In this document: piece after piece, positions 17,874-26,289 of the stretch | Layout: each line of letters starts with the position of its first letter | Position numbering within the stretch: the stretch's first letter is position 1 | Assembly (NCBI GenBank): GCA_050010595.1 | Contig: JBEKKS010000005.1 | Span: forward strand, 124,001 to 188,000 | Direction of reading: 5' to 3' | From: Palsa-513 sp050010595 | Lineage (GTDB): Bacteria; Actinomycetota; Thermoleophilia; Solirubrobacterales; Solirubrobacteraceae | Length of the DNA stretch: 64,000 bases | The notes under the pieces: model-generated | Database searches by the model: none | Told to the model about the DNA's origin: nothing | Seen by the model: only the letters and a program-made list of their open reading frames with translations | Translations under genes and position numbers: made by a program

Positions 17874-18304
17874 CTGCTCGCCCGCCCGGCATCGCGGGTC
17901 ACCGCGATCCGTCCCATGACGCGGATCAGCTTCCAGAAGAGCCAGCCGCTTGGCACGAGGACGCCGATGCACAGAGCGACGCCGGCGAGCGAGCGAGCTT
18001 CGATCAAGAACAGCGAAAACGCGAGGATGATCAGCGTCAAGAGAACTTCGAAGAGCAGGACGGCCCAGTAGCGCGCCAGCAGCATCCCGACCGCAAGCAG
18101 CCCGATGAGGGCGGTGAAGGAGAGCACGCCCGGGCCGGGATGCTTGCCCGAGATGGTCGCGCCGGCCACGTAGGCGATCAGGTTGCCGAGCGCGAGTGCG
18201 CTCGCGACCACGATCGCGGCGATCAGGCCGAGCGGCCGTTCGCCGGGCGCGAGCGGCGTGAGCTCGGCTCGGGCCTGTTCGTTGCGCAGCTCGCTGCGCG
18301 TCAT
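17870..18304 (-). CDS. Small membrane protein of unknown function
   Basis: 144 residues with four hydrophobic segments (GLIAAIVVASALALGNLIAYVAG; VLSFTALIGLLAVGMLLARYW; VLLFEVLLTLIILAFSLFLIEA; VALCIGVLVPSGWLFWKLI). The start at 18304 (MTRSELRNEQARAEL) precedes a polar N-terminus. Longer extension of this frame would run through thiE and is not credible. Gap to the upstream thiE stop is 46 bp, same strand, so it may be cotranscribed with thiE. No known family recognised. Confidence 0.7.
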   Translation of the reverse strand: MTRSELRNEQARAELTPLAPGERPLGLIAAIVVASALALGNLIAYVAGATISGKHPGPGVLSFTALIGLLAVGMLLARYWAVLLFEVLLTLIILAFSLFLIEARSLAGVALCIGVLVPSGWLFWKLIRVMGRIAVTRDAGRASS

Positions 18305-18350
18305 CGCCGGCGCCTCGCTCACCGCCGCCGACGGCCTGCTCTTGCGGCGC

Positions 18351-18941
18351 CTAGGCGTCGACAACGTCGCGCAGCGCTCGGGCTGCAGCTCGTGGGTCGG
18401 CGGCCTCGCCGATCGCCCTGACGACAGCGATCCCGCGCGCGCCCGCAGAGACGACCGCTGCGGCGTTCGACTGGTCGATCCCGCCGATCGCGAAGAACGG
18501 CACGCGGGCGTGCGCGGCGGCGTAGCGGACGAGCTCGAGCCCGACCGGCACAGACTCGGGCTTTGTGGGGGTCGCAAAGACTGGACCGACGCCGATGTAG
18601 TCGACGTCGAGCGCCGCGTCGATCTCGGCCTCGGAGTGGGTCGAGAGGCCGACGAGGCGATTGGGTCCGACGATCGCGCGGGCCTGCGCAACCGGCATGT
18701 CGCTCTGACCGACGTGCACACCATCGGCGTCAACCGCGGCGGCGAGCACCGGGTCGTCGTTGACGATGAACAGGGCTCCCGCGGCACGACAGCGATCGCG
18801 CAACGGCGCGAGCTGCGCCGGCGTCGGCTCGGGCGAGCGGGCCTGCACCACGTCGACGCCGCCGGCGAGCGCGGCGTCGAGCACGCGCTCGAGCGTCGCG
18901 ACATCACCGACCAAGTAGAGGCGCTTGTCCAGCGGCTTCAT
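18351..18941 (-). CDS. thiE: Thiamine-phosphate synthase
   Basis: 196 residues, a TIM-barrel. It joins the pyrimidine (HMP-PP) and thiazole phosphate moieties to give thiamine monophosphate. Recognisable segments are LFIVNDDPVLAAAVDADGVHVGQSDMP, VGLSTHSEAEIDAALDVDYIGVGPVFATPTK and PFFAIGGIDQSNAAAVVSAGARGIAVVRAI, all standard ThiE phosphate and Mg-pyrophosphate motifs. It diverges from thiO with only 18 bp between starts, so the two thiamine transcription units share a tiny promoter region. There is no room for a TPP riboswitch. Confidence 0.93.
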   Translation of the reverse strand: MKPLDKRLYLVGDVATLERVLDAALAGGVDVVQARSPEPTPAQLAPLRDRCRAAGALFIVNDDPVLAAAVDADGVHVGQSDMPVAQARAIVGPNRLVGLSTHSEAEIDAALDVDYIGVGPVFATPTKPESVPVGLELVRYAAAHARVPFFAIGGIDQSNAAAVVSAGARGIAVVRAIGEAADPRAAARALRDVVDA

Positions 18942-18959
18942 CGCCTCAAGTGTGCCAGC

Positions 18960-20087
18960 ATGAGGCACGTGGAACGGCGGGACGTGATCGTCGTCGGCGG
19001 TGGGGTGATCGGCCTGGCGGTCGCTTGGCGCGCAGCGCAGCGCGGCGTCGACGTGACGGTGCTCGAACGCGACGGCTTTGCCGGTGGCGCGTCGCACGCG
19101 GCGGCCGGGATGCTGGCCCCGATCGCCGAGGTCGACTTCGGCGGTGCCGGCGAGGCGCTTCTCTCACTCGGCATCGAGTCCGCCGCGGCCTGGCCCGCTT
19201 TCGCTGAGGAGCTTGCCACTGCGGCCGGCGAGCGTTCGCCCCTGCGCATCGACGGAACGCTCGTCCTCGCGCGCGATCGCGACGAAGCGGAGGCGCTCGA
19301 GCGCCAGCTTGCGCACCGCCGGCGACTCGGGCTGCCGGTCGAGCGGCTGCTCGCCTCGCGCGCCCGCCAGCTCGAGCCCGCGCTCGTGCCATCACTTGCG
19401 CTGGCGCTACACATCCCGAGCGAGGCGAGCATCGACCCGCGCTGGGTCACCGACGCCCTGCTCGTCGCGTTGCGCGCGACCGATGCGAGCTTGCGCGAGG
19501 GGACCGCCGTCACCGCACTCGAGCGTGAGAGCGGCCGGGTCTGCGGCGTCGTGCTCGCGAGCGGCGAGCGCCTCGCGGCAGATCACGTCGTGCTCGCAGC
19601 CGGCGCCTGGTCGGGCGCTCTCGCAGACGTTCCGATACGGCCCGTGAAGGGACAGATAATGCTGCTACGCGACCCCGACGGGGCCGGCTTGATCACCCAC
19701 ACGCTCCGGTTCGAGCACGGTTATCTCGTACCGCGTGCCGACGGCGTCTACGTGCTCGGTGCGAGCGCCGAGGAGCGCGGCTTCGACGTCACGATCACCG
19801 CACGGCCGCTGTATGAGCTGTTGCGCGACGCCTCGGAGCTGATCCCAGCGCTACTCGACCTCGAGGTCGTCGAGATCACGGCGGGCCTGCGCCCCGGCAG
19901 TCCCGACAACGTGCCGCTGATCGGCGCGGCGCAGGAGGACGGCCTGATTCTCGCCTGCGGCCATTACCGCAATGGGATCCTGCTCGCGCCGCTGACCGCC
20001 GAGCTCGTGCTCGCCGCAATCGCCGGCGAGCAACTGCCGGAGGTCGTTGCGCCTGGGCGCTACCGTGGCGGGGCGGTGGTTGCATGA
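18960..20087 (+). CDS. thiO: Glycine oxidase ThiO
   Basis: 375 residues, FAD-dependent DAO family. VIVVGGGVIGLAVAWRAAQRG is the FAD motif; SHAAAGMLAPIAEVDF and the C-terminal GLRPGSPDNVPLIGAAQEDGLILACGHYRNGILLAP are ThiO signatures. It converts glycine to iminoacetate for the thiazole moiety of thiamine. The ATG at 18960 is 18 bp from the divergent thiE start. Its stop overlaps the thiS start (ATGA). A much longer upstream extension in the same frame crosses thiE and is not used. Confidence 0.93.
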   Translation: MRHVERRDVIVVGGGVIGLAVAWRAAQRGVDVTVLERDGFAGGASHAAAGMLAPIAEVDFGGAGEALLSLGIESAAAWPAFAEELATAAGERSPLRIDGTLVLARDRDEAEALERQLAHRRRLGLPVERLLASRARQLEPALVPSLALALHIPSEASIDPRWVTDALLVALRATDASLREGTAVTALERESGRVCGVVLASGERLAADHVVLAAGAWSGALADVPIRPVKGQIMLLRDPDGAGLITHTLRFEHGYLVPRADGVYVLGASAEERGFDVTITARPLYELLRDASELIPALLDLEVVEITAGLRPGSPDNVPLIGAAQEDGLILACGHYRNGILLAPLTAELVLAAIAGEQLPEVVAPGRYRGGAVVA

Positions 20088-20281
20088 TCTATGTCAATGG
20101 AGCTGAGCAGCCGGACGCTGCGAGCGTCACCGACCTGCTCGAGCGGCTCGGCCTCGGCGCGCAGCCGCGCGGCGTCGCGGTCGCGCTCGACGGCGAGGTG
20201 CTGCCACGCGCGCGCTGGCAGTCGCAGGCGCTGCGTCCGGGCATGCGCGTGGAGGTGGTAGGTGCAATTCAGGGCGGCTGA
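20084..20281 (+). CDS. thiS: Thiamine sulfur-carrier protein ThiS
   Basis: 65 residues, ubiquitin-like beta-grasp protein ending in the required Gly-Gly (VEVVGAIQGG). The C-terminal Gly is adenylated and converted to a thiocarboxylate that supplies sulfur to ThiG. The opening MIYVNGAEQ and the LLERLGL...VAVALDGEVLPR pattern are family-typical. It overlaps thiO by 4 bp (ATGA) and is followed at once by thiG. No ThiF/MoeB-type adenylating gene is in the window, so that activity must come from elsewhere. Confidence 0.94.
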   Translation: MIYVNGAEQPDAASVTDLLERLGLGAQPRGVAVALDGEVLPRARWQSQALRPGMRVEVVGAIQGG

Positions 20282-20285
20282 GCGC

Positions 20286-21062
20286 GTGACCGATGCGCCA
20301 CTCGTGATCGGCGGCCACGAGCTGCGTTCACGGTTGATCCTCGGCAGCGGCGGTTTTACGAGCCTCGATCTGCTCGCGCAGGCCGTCGAAGCCACCGGGA
20401 CCGGGCTCGTAACCGTCGCGCTGCGACGCATCGACCCTGCGGCGCGCGGCTCGCTGATCGACGTGCTCGACCGTCTCGGCGTCGCCGTACTGCCGAATAC
20501 CGCCGGCTGTTACACGGCGCGTGACGCGCTGATGACCGCAAGGCTCGCCCGCGAGGCGCTGCAGACGGACTGGATCAAGCTCGAGGTGATCGGCGACGAG
20601 CGCACGCTCCTGCCCGATGCGCCGGAGACGCTGCTCGCGGCCGAAGGGCTCGTCGCCGAAGGCTTCGTCGTGCTGCCGTATACGACCGACGATCCGATCG
20701 TCGCCAGGCGCCTTGAGGATTTGGGCTGCGCGGCGGTGATGCCGCTCGGCTCGCCGATCGGCAGCGGTATGGGCATTGCGAACCCCTACAACATCGCGCT
20801 GATCTGCGAACAGGCCGGGGTCCCCGTCGTCCTCGACGCAGGCATCGGCACTGCATCGGATGCCGCGCTTGCAATGGAGCTTGGCTGCTCGGCAGTGCTC
20901 AGCGCGAGCGCGATCTCGCGCGCCGAGGATCCCGTCGCGATGGCCGGCGCGATCGCGGACGCGGTCGCCGCGGGCTTCGCGGCACGCGGCGCCGGACGCA
21001 TCCCGCGGCGCCTCTACGCGAGCGCTTCGAGCCCATCCGCGGGCATGCCCGACCTCGGATGA
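20286..21062 (+). CDS. thiG: Thiazole synthase
   Basis: 258 residues from the GTG at 20286, chosen because the protein then begins with the family opening (PLVIGGHELRSRLILGSGGF). The GTG at 20262 would add eight unrelated residues and overlap thiS. ThiG forms the thiazole phosphate from deoxyxylulose phosphate, iminoacetate and ThiS thiocarboxylate. The Schiff-base Lys sits in DWIKLEVIGDE. Phosphate-binding glycine motifs (PLGSPIGSGMGI, VVLDAGIGTASDAALAMELG) are intact. The stop overlaps the SnoaL-like start (ATGA). Confidence 0.93.
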   Translation: MTDAPLVIGGHELRSRLILGSGGFTSLDLLAQAVEATGTGLVTVALRRIDPAARGSLIDVLDRLGVAVLPNTAGCYTARDALMTARLAREALQTDWIKLEVIGDERTLLPDAPETLLAAEGLVAEGFVVLPYTTDDPIVARRLEDLGCAAVMPLGSPIGSGMGIANPYNIALICEQAGVPVVLDAGIGTASDAALAMELGCSAVLSASAISRAEDPVAMAGAIADAVAAGFAARGAGRIPRRLYASASSPSAGMPDLG

Positions 21063-21550
21063 GCGCCGCCACGACCGCCCACGCCGTGCTCGCCGAGCGC
21101 TGGCACGCAGCCTGGTGCGGTCGTGACCCGCACGCCTTCATCGAGGTCTGCGCTCCCGACCTGCACTATGAAGACCCGCTGACCAATCCGCCCCTGTATG
21201 GCGCTGCCGCGCTCGGCGCCCATGCTCAGCGCCTCTGGCGTGCGTTCCCCGACGTGGCGATGGAGGCGAGTGGCGAGGCCCTCGGCGACGCGCGGTTCGT
21301 TGCCCTACCGGTCCGTCTGCGCGGCACGAACAGCGGCGCGCTCGACGGCCTGCCGGCAAGCCATCGCGAGCTCCTAATTCACGCTGTCTGCTGGTGCGAG
21401 CTCGACGTCAGCGCCGAGCGGCTCTGGCGCGTGCGCACGTTCTTTGACGCACACGCCGCCGCCGTCACGCTCGGCCTGCTGCCGCGACCGGGCTCCTGGC
21501 GGCGGCGCGCAGTCCTGGCGCTACAGGGCTACGGCGTTCTCGGCGGCTGA
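21059..21550 (+). CDS. SnoaL-like/NTF2-fold protein
   Basis: 163 residues. The N-terminal 120 look like a SnoaL-type alpha+beta barrel (AERWHAAWCGRDPHAFIEVCAPDLHYEDPLTNPPLYGAAALGAHAQRLWRAFPDV). The remaining part is Arg-rich and hydrophobic (LLPRPGSWRRRAVLALQGYG). It overlaps the thiG stop by 4 bp (ATGA) and is evidently translated with the thiamine genes, yet is not a known thiamine-pathway enzyme. It could act on an unstable intermediate or be an unrelated passenger. SnoaL-fold proteins have many functions, so none is assigned. Confidence 0.75.
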   Translation: MSAATTAHAVLAERWHAAWCGRDPHAFIEVCAPDLHYEDPLTNPPLYGAAALGAHAQRLWRAFPDVAMEASGEALGDARFVALPVRLRGTNSGALDGLPASHRELLIHAVCWCELDVSAERLWRVRTFFDAHAAAVTLGLLPRPGSWRRRAVLALQGYGVLGG

Positions 21551-21577
21551 GAAGTGGCGATGCGCTAGGTTGGCTAG

Positions 21578-22498
21578 GTGGCCATCGCCTCGCACACGCT
21601 CGGTCGCACAGGGGTGCAGGTGTCGGTTCTTGGATACGGCGCGATGGAGCTGCGTGGGGCGCCGCGCGGACCGCAGATCGATGATGCCGACGCGGGTCGG
21701 CTGCTGAACGCCGTTCTCGACGGCGGGATCGACCTGATCGACACGTCGATCGACTACGGGCGTAGCGAGGAGCTGATCGGGCGCTTCATCGCCGAGCGTC
21801 GGGACGAGTACTTCCTCGCCTCAAAGTGCGGCTGCCCGCTGGACCCCGATCCGAACGCGCCGCAGCCGTATCCGCACGACTACGGCGCTGGGAACGTGCG
21901 CGCCGGCGTCGAGCAAAGCCTGCGGCGGATGCGCACCGACCACCTCGACCTGCTGCAGGTTCACATGTCGCCGACGCGTTCGCAGCTCGAGGCCGACGAC
22001 ACGATCGCGACGATGTTCGCACTGCGCGACGCGGGCAAGATCCGTTTCGTCGGGATGTCGGGGATCCTTCCGAACCTCCCCGACCACATCGCGATGGACG
22101 TCTTCGACGTCTTCCAGATCCCCTATTCCGCGCTCCAGCGAGAGCACGAGGACCTGATCACCCGGGCGGCCGACGGCGGCGCAGGCATCCTGATCCGCGG
22201 CGGCGCCGCGCGCGGGGCACCGGCCGACGACAAGGGCTGGACGGTTGCGCCGATCGGTATGCAGGCGCAGGAGTCGGAGCGACGCTGGCAGGCGGCCGGC
22301 ATCGAGGAGCTGCTCGACGGCATGAGCCGGTTCGAGTTCGTCCTGCGCTTCACGCTAAGCCACCCCGCCCTGTCGAGCACGATCGTCGGCACGGCCAACC
22401 CGGCGCACCTCGCCGCGAACCTCGACCTCGCCGCCAAGGGTCCGCTGCCGGCGGACGTCTACGAGGCGGCCAAGAGCCGTCTCGACGCGCCATCCTAG
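21578..22498 (+). CDS. Aldo/keto reductase
   Basis: 306 residues, TIM-barrel NADPH-dependent oxidoreductase. HTLGRTGVQVSVLGYGAMEL opens the family, LIDTSIDYGRSEELIGRFI holds the catalytic Asp and Tyr, and FLASKCG the Lys. YDRTDHLDLLQVH-type text (RRMRTDHLDLLQVHMSP) carries the His of the tetrad. The start is GTG. It stands alone between the thiamine operon and argF. Substrate not predictable from sequence. Confidence 0.88.
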   Translation: MAIASHTLGRTGVQVSVLGYGAMELRGAPRGPQIDDADAGRLLNAVLDGGIDLIDTSIDYGRSEELIGRFIAERRDEYFLASKCGCPLDPDPNAPQPYPHDYGAGNVRAGVEQSLRRMRTDHLDLLQVHMSPTRSQLEADDTIATMFALRDAGKIRFVGMSGILPNLPDHIAMDVFDVFQIPYSALQREHEDLITRAADGGAGILIRGGAARGAPADDKGWTVAPIGMQAQESERRWQAAGIEELLDGMSRFEFVLRFTLSHPALSSTIVGTANPAHLAANLDLAAKGPLPADVYEAAKSRLDAPS

Positions 22499-22535
22499 GC
22501 CCGCGACCCCTACCCCCTAACGTGTCCTGCTCGCC

Positions 22536-23408
22536 ATGACTCGACACTTCCTCACGGGCCGAGAGCTCACATCAGACGAGCTCGAGGCGCTGCTCGCGCG
22601 CGCAACCGAGCTCAAGCGCGCGCCACACAGTTCGAACGCGCTCGCGGATCGGGCGGTCGCGCTCGTCTTCGAGCGGCCATCGACTCGCACGCGCGTCTCG
22701 TTCGAGGTCGGTGTCGTCGAGCTCGGCGGTCATCCTCTGATCCTGCGCGGGGACGAGATGCAGATCCAGCGTGGCGAGGCGCTGCGCGACACCGCACTCA
22801 TACTGGCGCGCCACGTTGACGCTGTCGGCGTGCGCACCGGCCCGCAAGGGGCGGTCGAGGAGCTTGCCCGGTACAGCGAGATCCCGGTCTTCAACATGCT
22901 CACGACCGAGCACCACCCATGCCAGGCGCTCGCCGACCTGCTGACGCTGCGCGAGGCGTTCGGCAAGCTCGAGGGCCTGCGCCTTGCGTACGTCGGGGAC
23001 GGCAACAACGTGGCGCGTAGCCTGGCAGTGCTCGGCTCGCTCGCGGGCGTCGAGGTCGTCGTTGCTTCGCCGGAGGGGTACGAGCTGGAGGCCGAGTGCG
23101 GCGCGACTCTGGTCCGCGATCCGATCGAGGCGGTCAGCAGCGCACACGCGGTCTACACCGATGTCTGGGTCTCGATGGGCGACGAAGCAGAAGCCGGCGC
23201 ACGCCGGGCGGCGTTCGCGGCTTACCAGGTCGATGACGCGCTGCTCGACCACGCCCTGCCGGAGGCGTTCGCACTGCACGACCTGCCGGCGCATCCCGGC
23301 GAGGAGATCACGCCGGAAGTGCTCTACGGGCGGCGCCAGAGAATCTGGGACCAGGCCGAGAATCGACGCCACGCGCAGAAGGCGCTGCTCGAATGGCTCC
23401 TGCAGTAG
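22536..23408 (+). CDS. argF: Ornithine carbamoyltransferase-like enzyme with altered HCLP motif
   Basis: 290 residues, slightly short for the family. The carbamoyl-phosphate motif STRTR is at 49-53 (FERPSTRTRVSFEVG), HPCQ at 127-130 and the ornithine-loop TDVWVSMGDE near 208-217; these support ornithine carbamoyltransferase (citrulline formation). However the usual HCLPAHRGEE reads HDLPAHPGEE (248-257): the Cys that contacts ornithine is Asp249 and the Arg is Pro254. The bases are unambiguous. The enzyme may therefore have changed substrate or kinetics. Another carbamoyltransferase of this superfamily is possible. It overlaps the following methyltransferase gene by 16 bp; no other arginine genes are near. 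Confidence 0.8.
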   Translation: MTRHFLTGRELTSDELEALLARATELKRAPHSSNALADRAVALVFERPSTRTRVSFEVGVVELGGHPLILRGDEMQIQRGEALRDTALILARHVDAVGVRTGPQGAVEELARYSEIPVFNMLTTEHHPCQALADLLTLREAFGKLEGLRLAYVGDGNNVARSLAVLGSLAGVEVVVASPEGYELEAECGATLVRDPIEAVSSAHAVYTDVWVSMGDEAEAGARRAAFAAYQVDDALLDHALPEAFALHDLPAHPGEEITPEVLYGRRQRIWDQAENRRHAQKALLEWLLQ

Positions 23409-24748
23409 AGACCCGCAGCCGGCCGAGCGTCGGCGACGAGCTCGAGCTGCGGATCGACTCGCTTGCGTTCGGAGGCGCGGGCGTCGCGCGCCACGAGGGC
23501 TACGTCATCTTCGTCGAGGGCGGCTTCCCGGGTGACCGTGTCCGCGCCCGCGTACACCTGCGCAAGCGCGCCTATGCGCAGGCGCGACTGACCGAGCTGC
23601 TCGAGCCCGGCCCCGATCGCGTTCCCGCACGGGCCGACCATCCCGGAGCGCCGTGGCAGGAGCTCGCCTACGAGCGCCAGCTGGAGGCCAAGCAGGCCCA
23701 GGTCGATGACGCGTTGCGGCGCATCGGCCACCTCGACGGGTTCACGCTGGCGCCGATCGTGGCAGCGACAGAGCTGTGGCGCTACCGCAACAAGCTCGAA
23801 TACTCGTTTGGCGCCGGCGAGAGCGGCGAGCTCGCGCTCGGCTTTCACGCTCCCGGCTCGTGGGAGCGGATCGTGGCGTTCGACGACTGCCTGCTCGCCA
23901 GTGAGGCGAGCAACCAGGCGCGCCGCAGCGTGCTCGAGTGGTGCCGCGAAGAAGGCCTCCAGCCGTTCGATCGCCGCGAGCGGACCGGCTTCCTGCGCAA
24001 CCTGATCGTCCGTGAGGGCCGGCGCACCGGCGAGCTCCAGGTGCGCCTGGTCACGGCGCCCGGCGAGCTCGACGGCGACTCGCTTGCTCGGGCAGTGCCG
24101 GTCGCAAGCCTCTTGTGGACGCGCACCGACGCGATCGCCGAGACCAGCCAGGGCGGCCAGACGGAGCTGATCGCCGGCACGCCCAAGATCGCCGAGGAGA
24201 TCTGCGGCCTGCGCGTAGCGATCTCGCCGGAGGCGTTCTTTCAGACGAACACCGAGATGGCGGAGCGTCTCTACGCGCTCGTTGGCGAGGCGGTGGAGCT
24301 GGCGGGCTGGGAGCGCGTCTTCGATCTCTTCTGCGGCACCGGCACGATCGGCCTCAGCCTCGCGGGACACTCAGGGTCGATTCATGGGCTCGAGATCGCG
24401 CCTGACGCGGTCGCCGACGCGATCGCAAACGCGCGGGCAAACGAGATCACGAACACGAACTTCTACGCGGGCGATGTGCGGCTCGCGCTCGGCGAGCTGA
24501 CCGGGCGCGCCGGACGGCCCGACGTGCTCGTCGTCGACCCGCCGCGCGCCGGGCTCTCGCAGAAGGTAGTGCGCCGGATCATCGAGTGCTCGCCGAAGCG
24601 GATCGTCTACGTCTCGTGCAACCCGACGACGCTCGCACCGAACGCGGCGCAGCTCGCGCAGGCAGGCTGGCGCCTCGAGCACGTGACGCCGCTCGACATG
24701 TTTCCGCAGACGCCGCATATCGAGTGCGTCGCGCTGCTGCGCCGATGA
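23393..24748 (+). CDS. TRAM-domain uracil-5 RNA methyltransferase (RlmD/TrmA family)
   Basis: 451 residues. An N-terminal TRAM domain (about 10-68, DELELRIDSLAFGGAGVARHEGYVIFVEGGFPGDRVRARV) precedes a central region and a C-terminal SAM-methyltransferase domain (VFDLFCGTGTIGLSLA; LVVDPPRAGLS). The catalytic Cys is in VYVSCNPTTLAPN. It probably methylates C5 of a uridine in 23S rRNA or tRNA. The iron-sulfur Cys cluster of E. coli RlmD (around CGGCQLQ) is absent: the equivalent reads HPGAPWQELAYERQ. It overlaps argF by 16 bp and its stop overlaps the next ATG (ATGA). Confidence 0.85.
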   Translation: MAPAVETRSRPSVGDELELRIDSLAFGGAGVARHEGYVIFVEGGFPGDRVRARVHLRKRAYAQARLTELLEPGPDRVPARADHPGAPWQELAYERQLEAKQAQVDDALRRIGHLDGFTLAPIVAATELWRYRNKLEYSFGAGESGELALGFHAPGSWERIVAFDDCLLASEASNQARRSVLEWCREEGLQPFDRRERTGFLRNLIVREGRRTGELQVRLVTAPGELDGDSLARAVPVASLLWTRTDAIAETSQGGQTELIAGTPKIAEEICGLRVAISPEAFFQTNTEMAERLYALVGEAVELAGWERVFDLFCGTGTIGLSLAGHSGSIHGLEIAPDAVADAIANARANEITNTNFYAGDVRLALGELTGRAGRPDVLVVDPPRAGLSQKVVRRIIECSPKRIVYVSCNPTTLAPNAAQLAQAGWRLEHVTPLDMFPQTPHIECVALLRR

Positions 24749-25686
24749 TCGCCGCGCGGATCAGCGACGGCGCGGTCGCGGCGGCCGACTATCCCGACCC
24801 GCAGCCGGGCAAGGGCGAGGTAGTCGTCGGCGTGCGCGCGGCCGGGCTCAACGGCGCAGACATGCACCAGCTCGCCGGACGATACCCGGCGCCGCCCGGC
24901 TCGCCGCCGGACATTCCCGGACTCGAGCTTGCCGGCGAGGTCGTGGCCGTGGGCGCGGACGCAATGCGCTTCGAGCTGGGCGCGCGCGTCATGGGAATAG
25001 TTGGCGGGGGCGCGCAGGCCGAGCTCACAGCCGTCCACGAGCGGCAGTTGATGGCGGTCCCCGACAGCGTCGACTGGCCTGCAGCGGGGGGCTTTCCCGA
25101 ATGCTTCACCACCGCCCAGGACGCGCTCTTCTCCCAGTGCGAGCTCGGCCCCGGTGAGCGGCTGCTCATCAATGGCGGCGCCGGTGGCGTTGGTAGCGCG
25201 GCGATTCAACTCGGTGCGCTTGCCGGTGCCAGCGTCTTTGCGACAGTGCGCGACGCGAACCTGCGCGACGCGGTCGCAGACCTCGGCGCGACGGCTCTAG
25301 CGCCCGACGAGTTCGCCGACCACGGCCCGTTCGACGTGATCCTCGAGCTGGTCGGAGCGCCAAACCTGCCGGGGGACCTGCAAGCGCTCGCACCGCTCGG
25401 GCGGATCGCGGTGATCGGCACCGGCGCGGGGTCGCACGCGGAGCTCGACCTCAGCGTGCTGATGGCCCGCCGCGCGCGGATTCATGGCTCGACGCTGCGC
25501 TCGCGCGCGCTCGAAGACAAGGCGGCCGCGGCGCGCGCCGTCGAGCGCCACGTGCTGCCGGCGCTCGCCGCCGGCAAGTTGCGCGTCCCGATCGCCGCGA
25601 CCTTCCCCCTGGCGGACGTGGCCGGCGCCTACGAGCGGTTCGCCGCCGGCTCGAAGCTCGGCAAAGTAGTCCTAGTGATCGGCTAG
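24745..25686 (+). CDS. Zinc-independent MDR-family oxidoreductase (quinone reductase-like)
   Basis: 313 residues. GroES-like N-terminal domain (DYPDPQPGKGEVVVGVRAAGLNGADMHQLAGRYP) and a Rossmann domain with NGGAGGVGSAAIQLGALAGASVFATVRD, the pattern of NADPH:quinone oxidoreductase (zeta-crystallin) MDR enzymes. The catalytic zinc ligands of alcohol dehydrogenases are absent. It begins within the stop of the methyltransferase gene (ATGA), making argF, methyltransferase and this gene one coupled operon. The 3' end overlaps the convergent exported-protein gene by 15 bp. Substrate unknown. Confidence 0.85.
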   Translation: MIAARISDGAVAAADYPDPQPGKGEVVVGVRAAGLNGADMHQLAGRYPAPPGSPPDIPGLELAGEVVAVGADAMRFELGARVMGIVGGGAQAELTAVHERQLMAVPDSVDWPAAGGFPECFTTAQDALFSQCELGPGERLLINGGAGGVGSAAIQLGALAGASVFATVRDANLRDAVADLGATALAPDEFADHGPFDVILELVGAPNLPGDLQALAPLGRIAVIGTGAGSHAELDLSVLMARRARIHGSTLRSRALEDKAAAARAVERHVLPALAAGKLRVPIAATFPLADVAGAYERFAAGSKLGKVVLVIG

Positions 25687-26166
25687 ATAGATCTCGGCGA
25701 TCGGGGTTGCCCCGGTCAGCCGGCGCGTGCCCCGCGCGGCGTAGAACCAGGTCGTGCGGGTGCCGCGCGTCAGCGCGCAGCCGCGGTTGGCAAGGTTGCA
25801 GCGCGCGTTCGGATAGGCCTTCTCCACAGCCGCGACGCTGCTGCCGACGTGGATGCCCGCGAGCGTCTGGTAGCGGGCAGCCTCCGCTTGCGTGGCGCCG
25901 TACTGGGCGACGATCTCGAGCCCGACGACAGTCAACCCGGTCGGGTTGGTGTCGACCTGAAGCGCGCCGTAGATCCACTCGGGACCGGCGTAGGGTCCCA
26001 GCCTGCCGGGCCGGCCGATCGACGCGATCACCTGTGGCGTGCCCTCGCCAAGGGTCACCTTCCCGACCGAGTGGCCGGGCACTATCCGGTACCCGGTCGG
26101 CTCGCTCGCGAGCGCAGCCGCAGGCAGGGCAGCAGCGAGTCCCAGCAGCACGAGCAGTAAGCGCAT
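25672..26166 (-). CDS. Exported protein of unknown function
   Basis: 164 residues with a clear signal peptide (MRLLLVLLGLAAALPAAALA). The mature part has two similar segments: HSVGKVTLGEGTPQVIASIGRP and IHVGSSVAAVEKAYPNARC. Both resemble SmpA/BamE-type or 'G..S..EV...G.P' repeats common in periplasmic proteins. Two Cys residues (ARCNLANRGC) could form a disulfide. Function unknown. The last 15 bp overlap the convergent MDR gene. Confidence 0.7.
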   Translation of the reverse strand: MRLLLVLLGLAAALPAAALASEPTGYRIVPGHSVGKVTLGEGTPQVIASIGRPGRLGPYAGPEWIYGALQVDTNPTGLTVVGLEIVAQYGATQAEAARYQTLAGIHVGSSVAAVEKAYPNARCNLANRGCALTRGTRTTWFYAARGTRRLTGATPIAEIYLADH

Positions 26167-26289
26167 CCGCGCAGCAGCCTAGTGGGTCGCCGCGGTAACG
26201 AGCTCGCAACAGGATCGTTACGTGGCGGTCACAACTGGGAGGGCCACTGACCTTAGCTTGGCCACTAGCGTTCGCGGCCGGGGGGGTCG

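Noticed and set aside
18942..18959. Possible TPP riboswitch between thiE and thiO
   Set aside because: Only 18 bp separate the divergent starts, far too short for the riboswitch.
26167..26289. Riboswitch-like repeats (GCCACT twice) in the gap after the exported-protein gene
   Set aside because: The repeats are short and form no recognisable riboswitch consensus.
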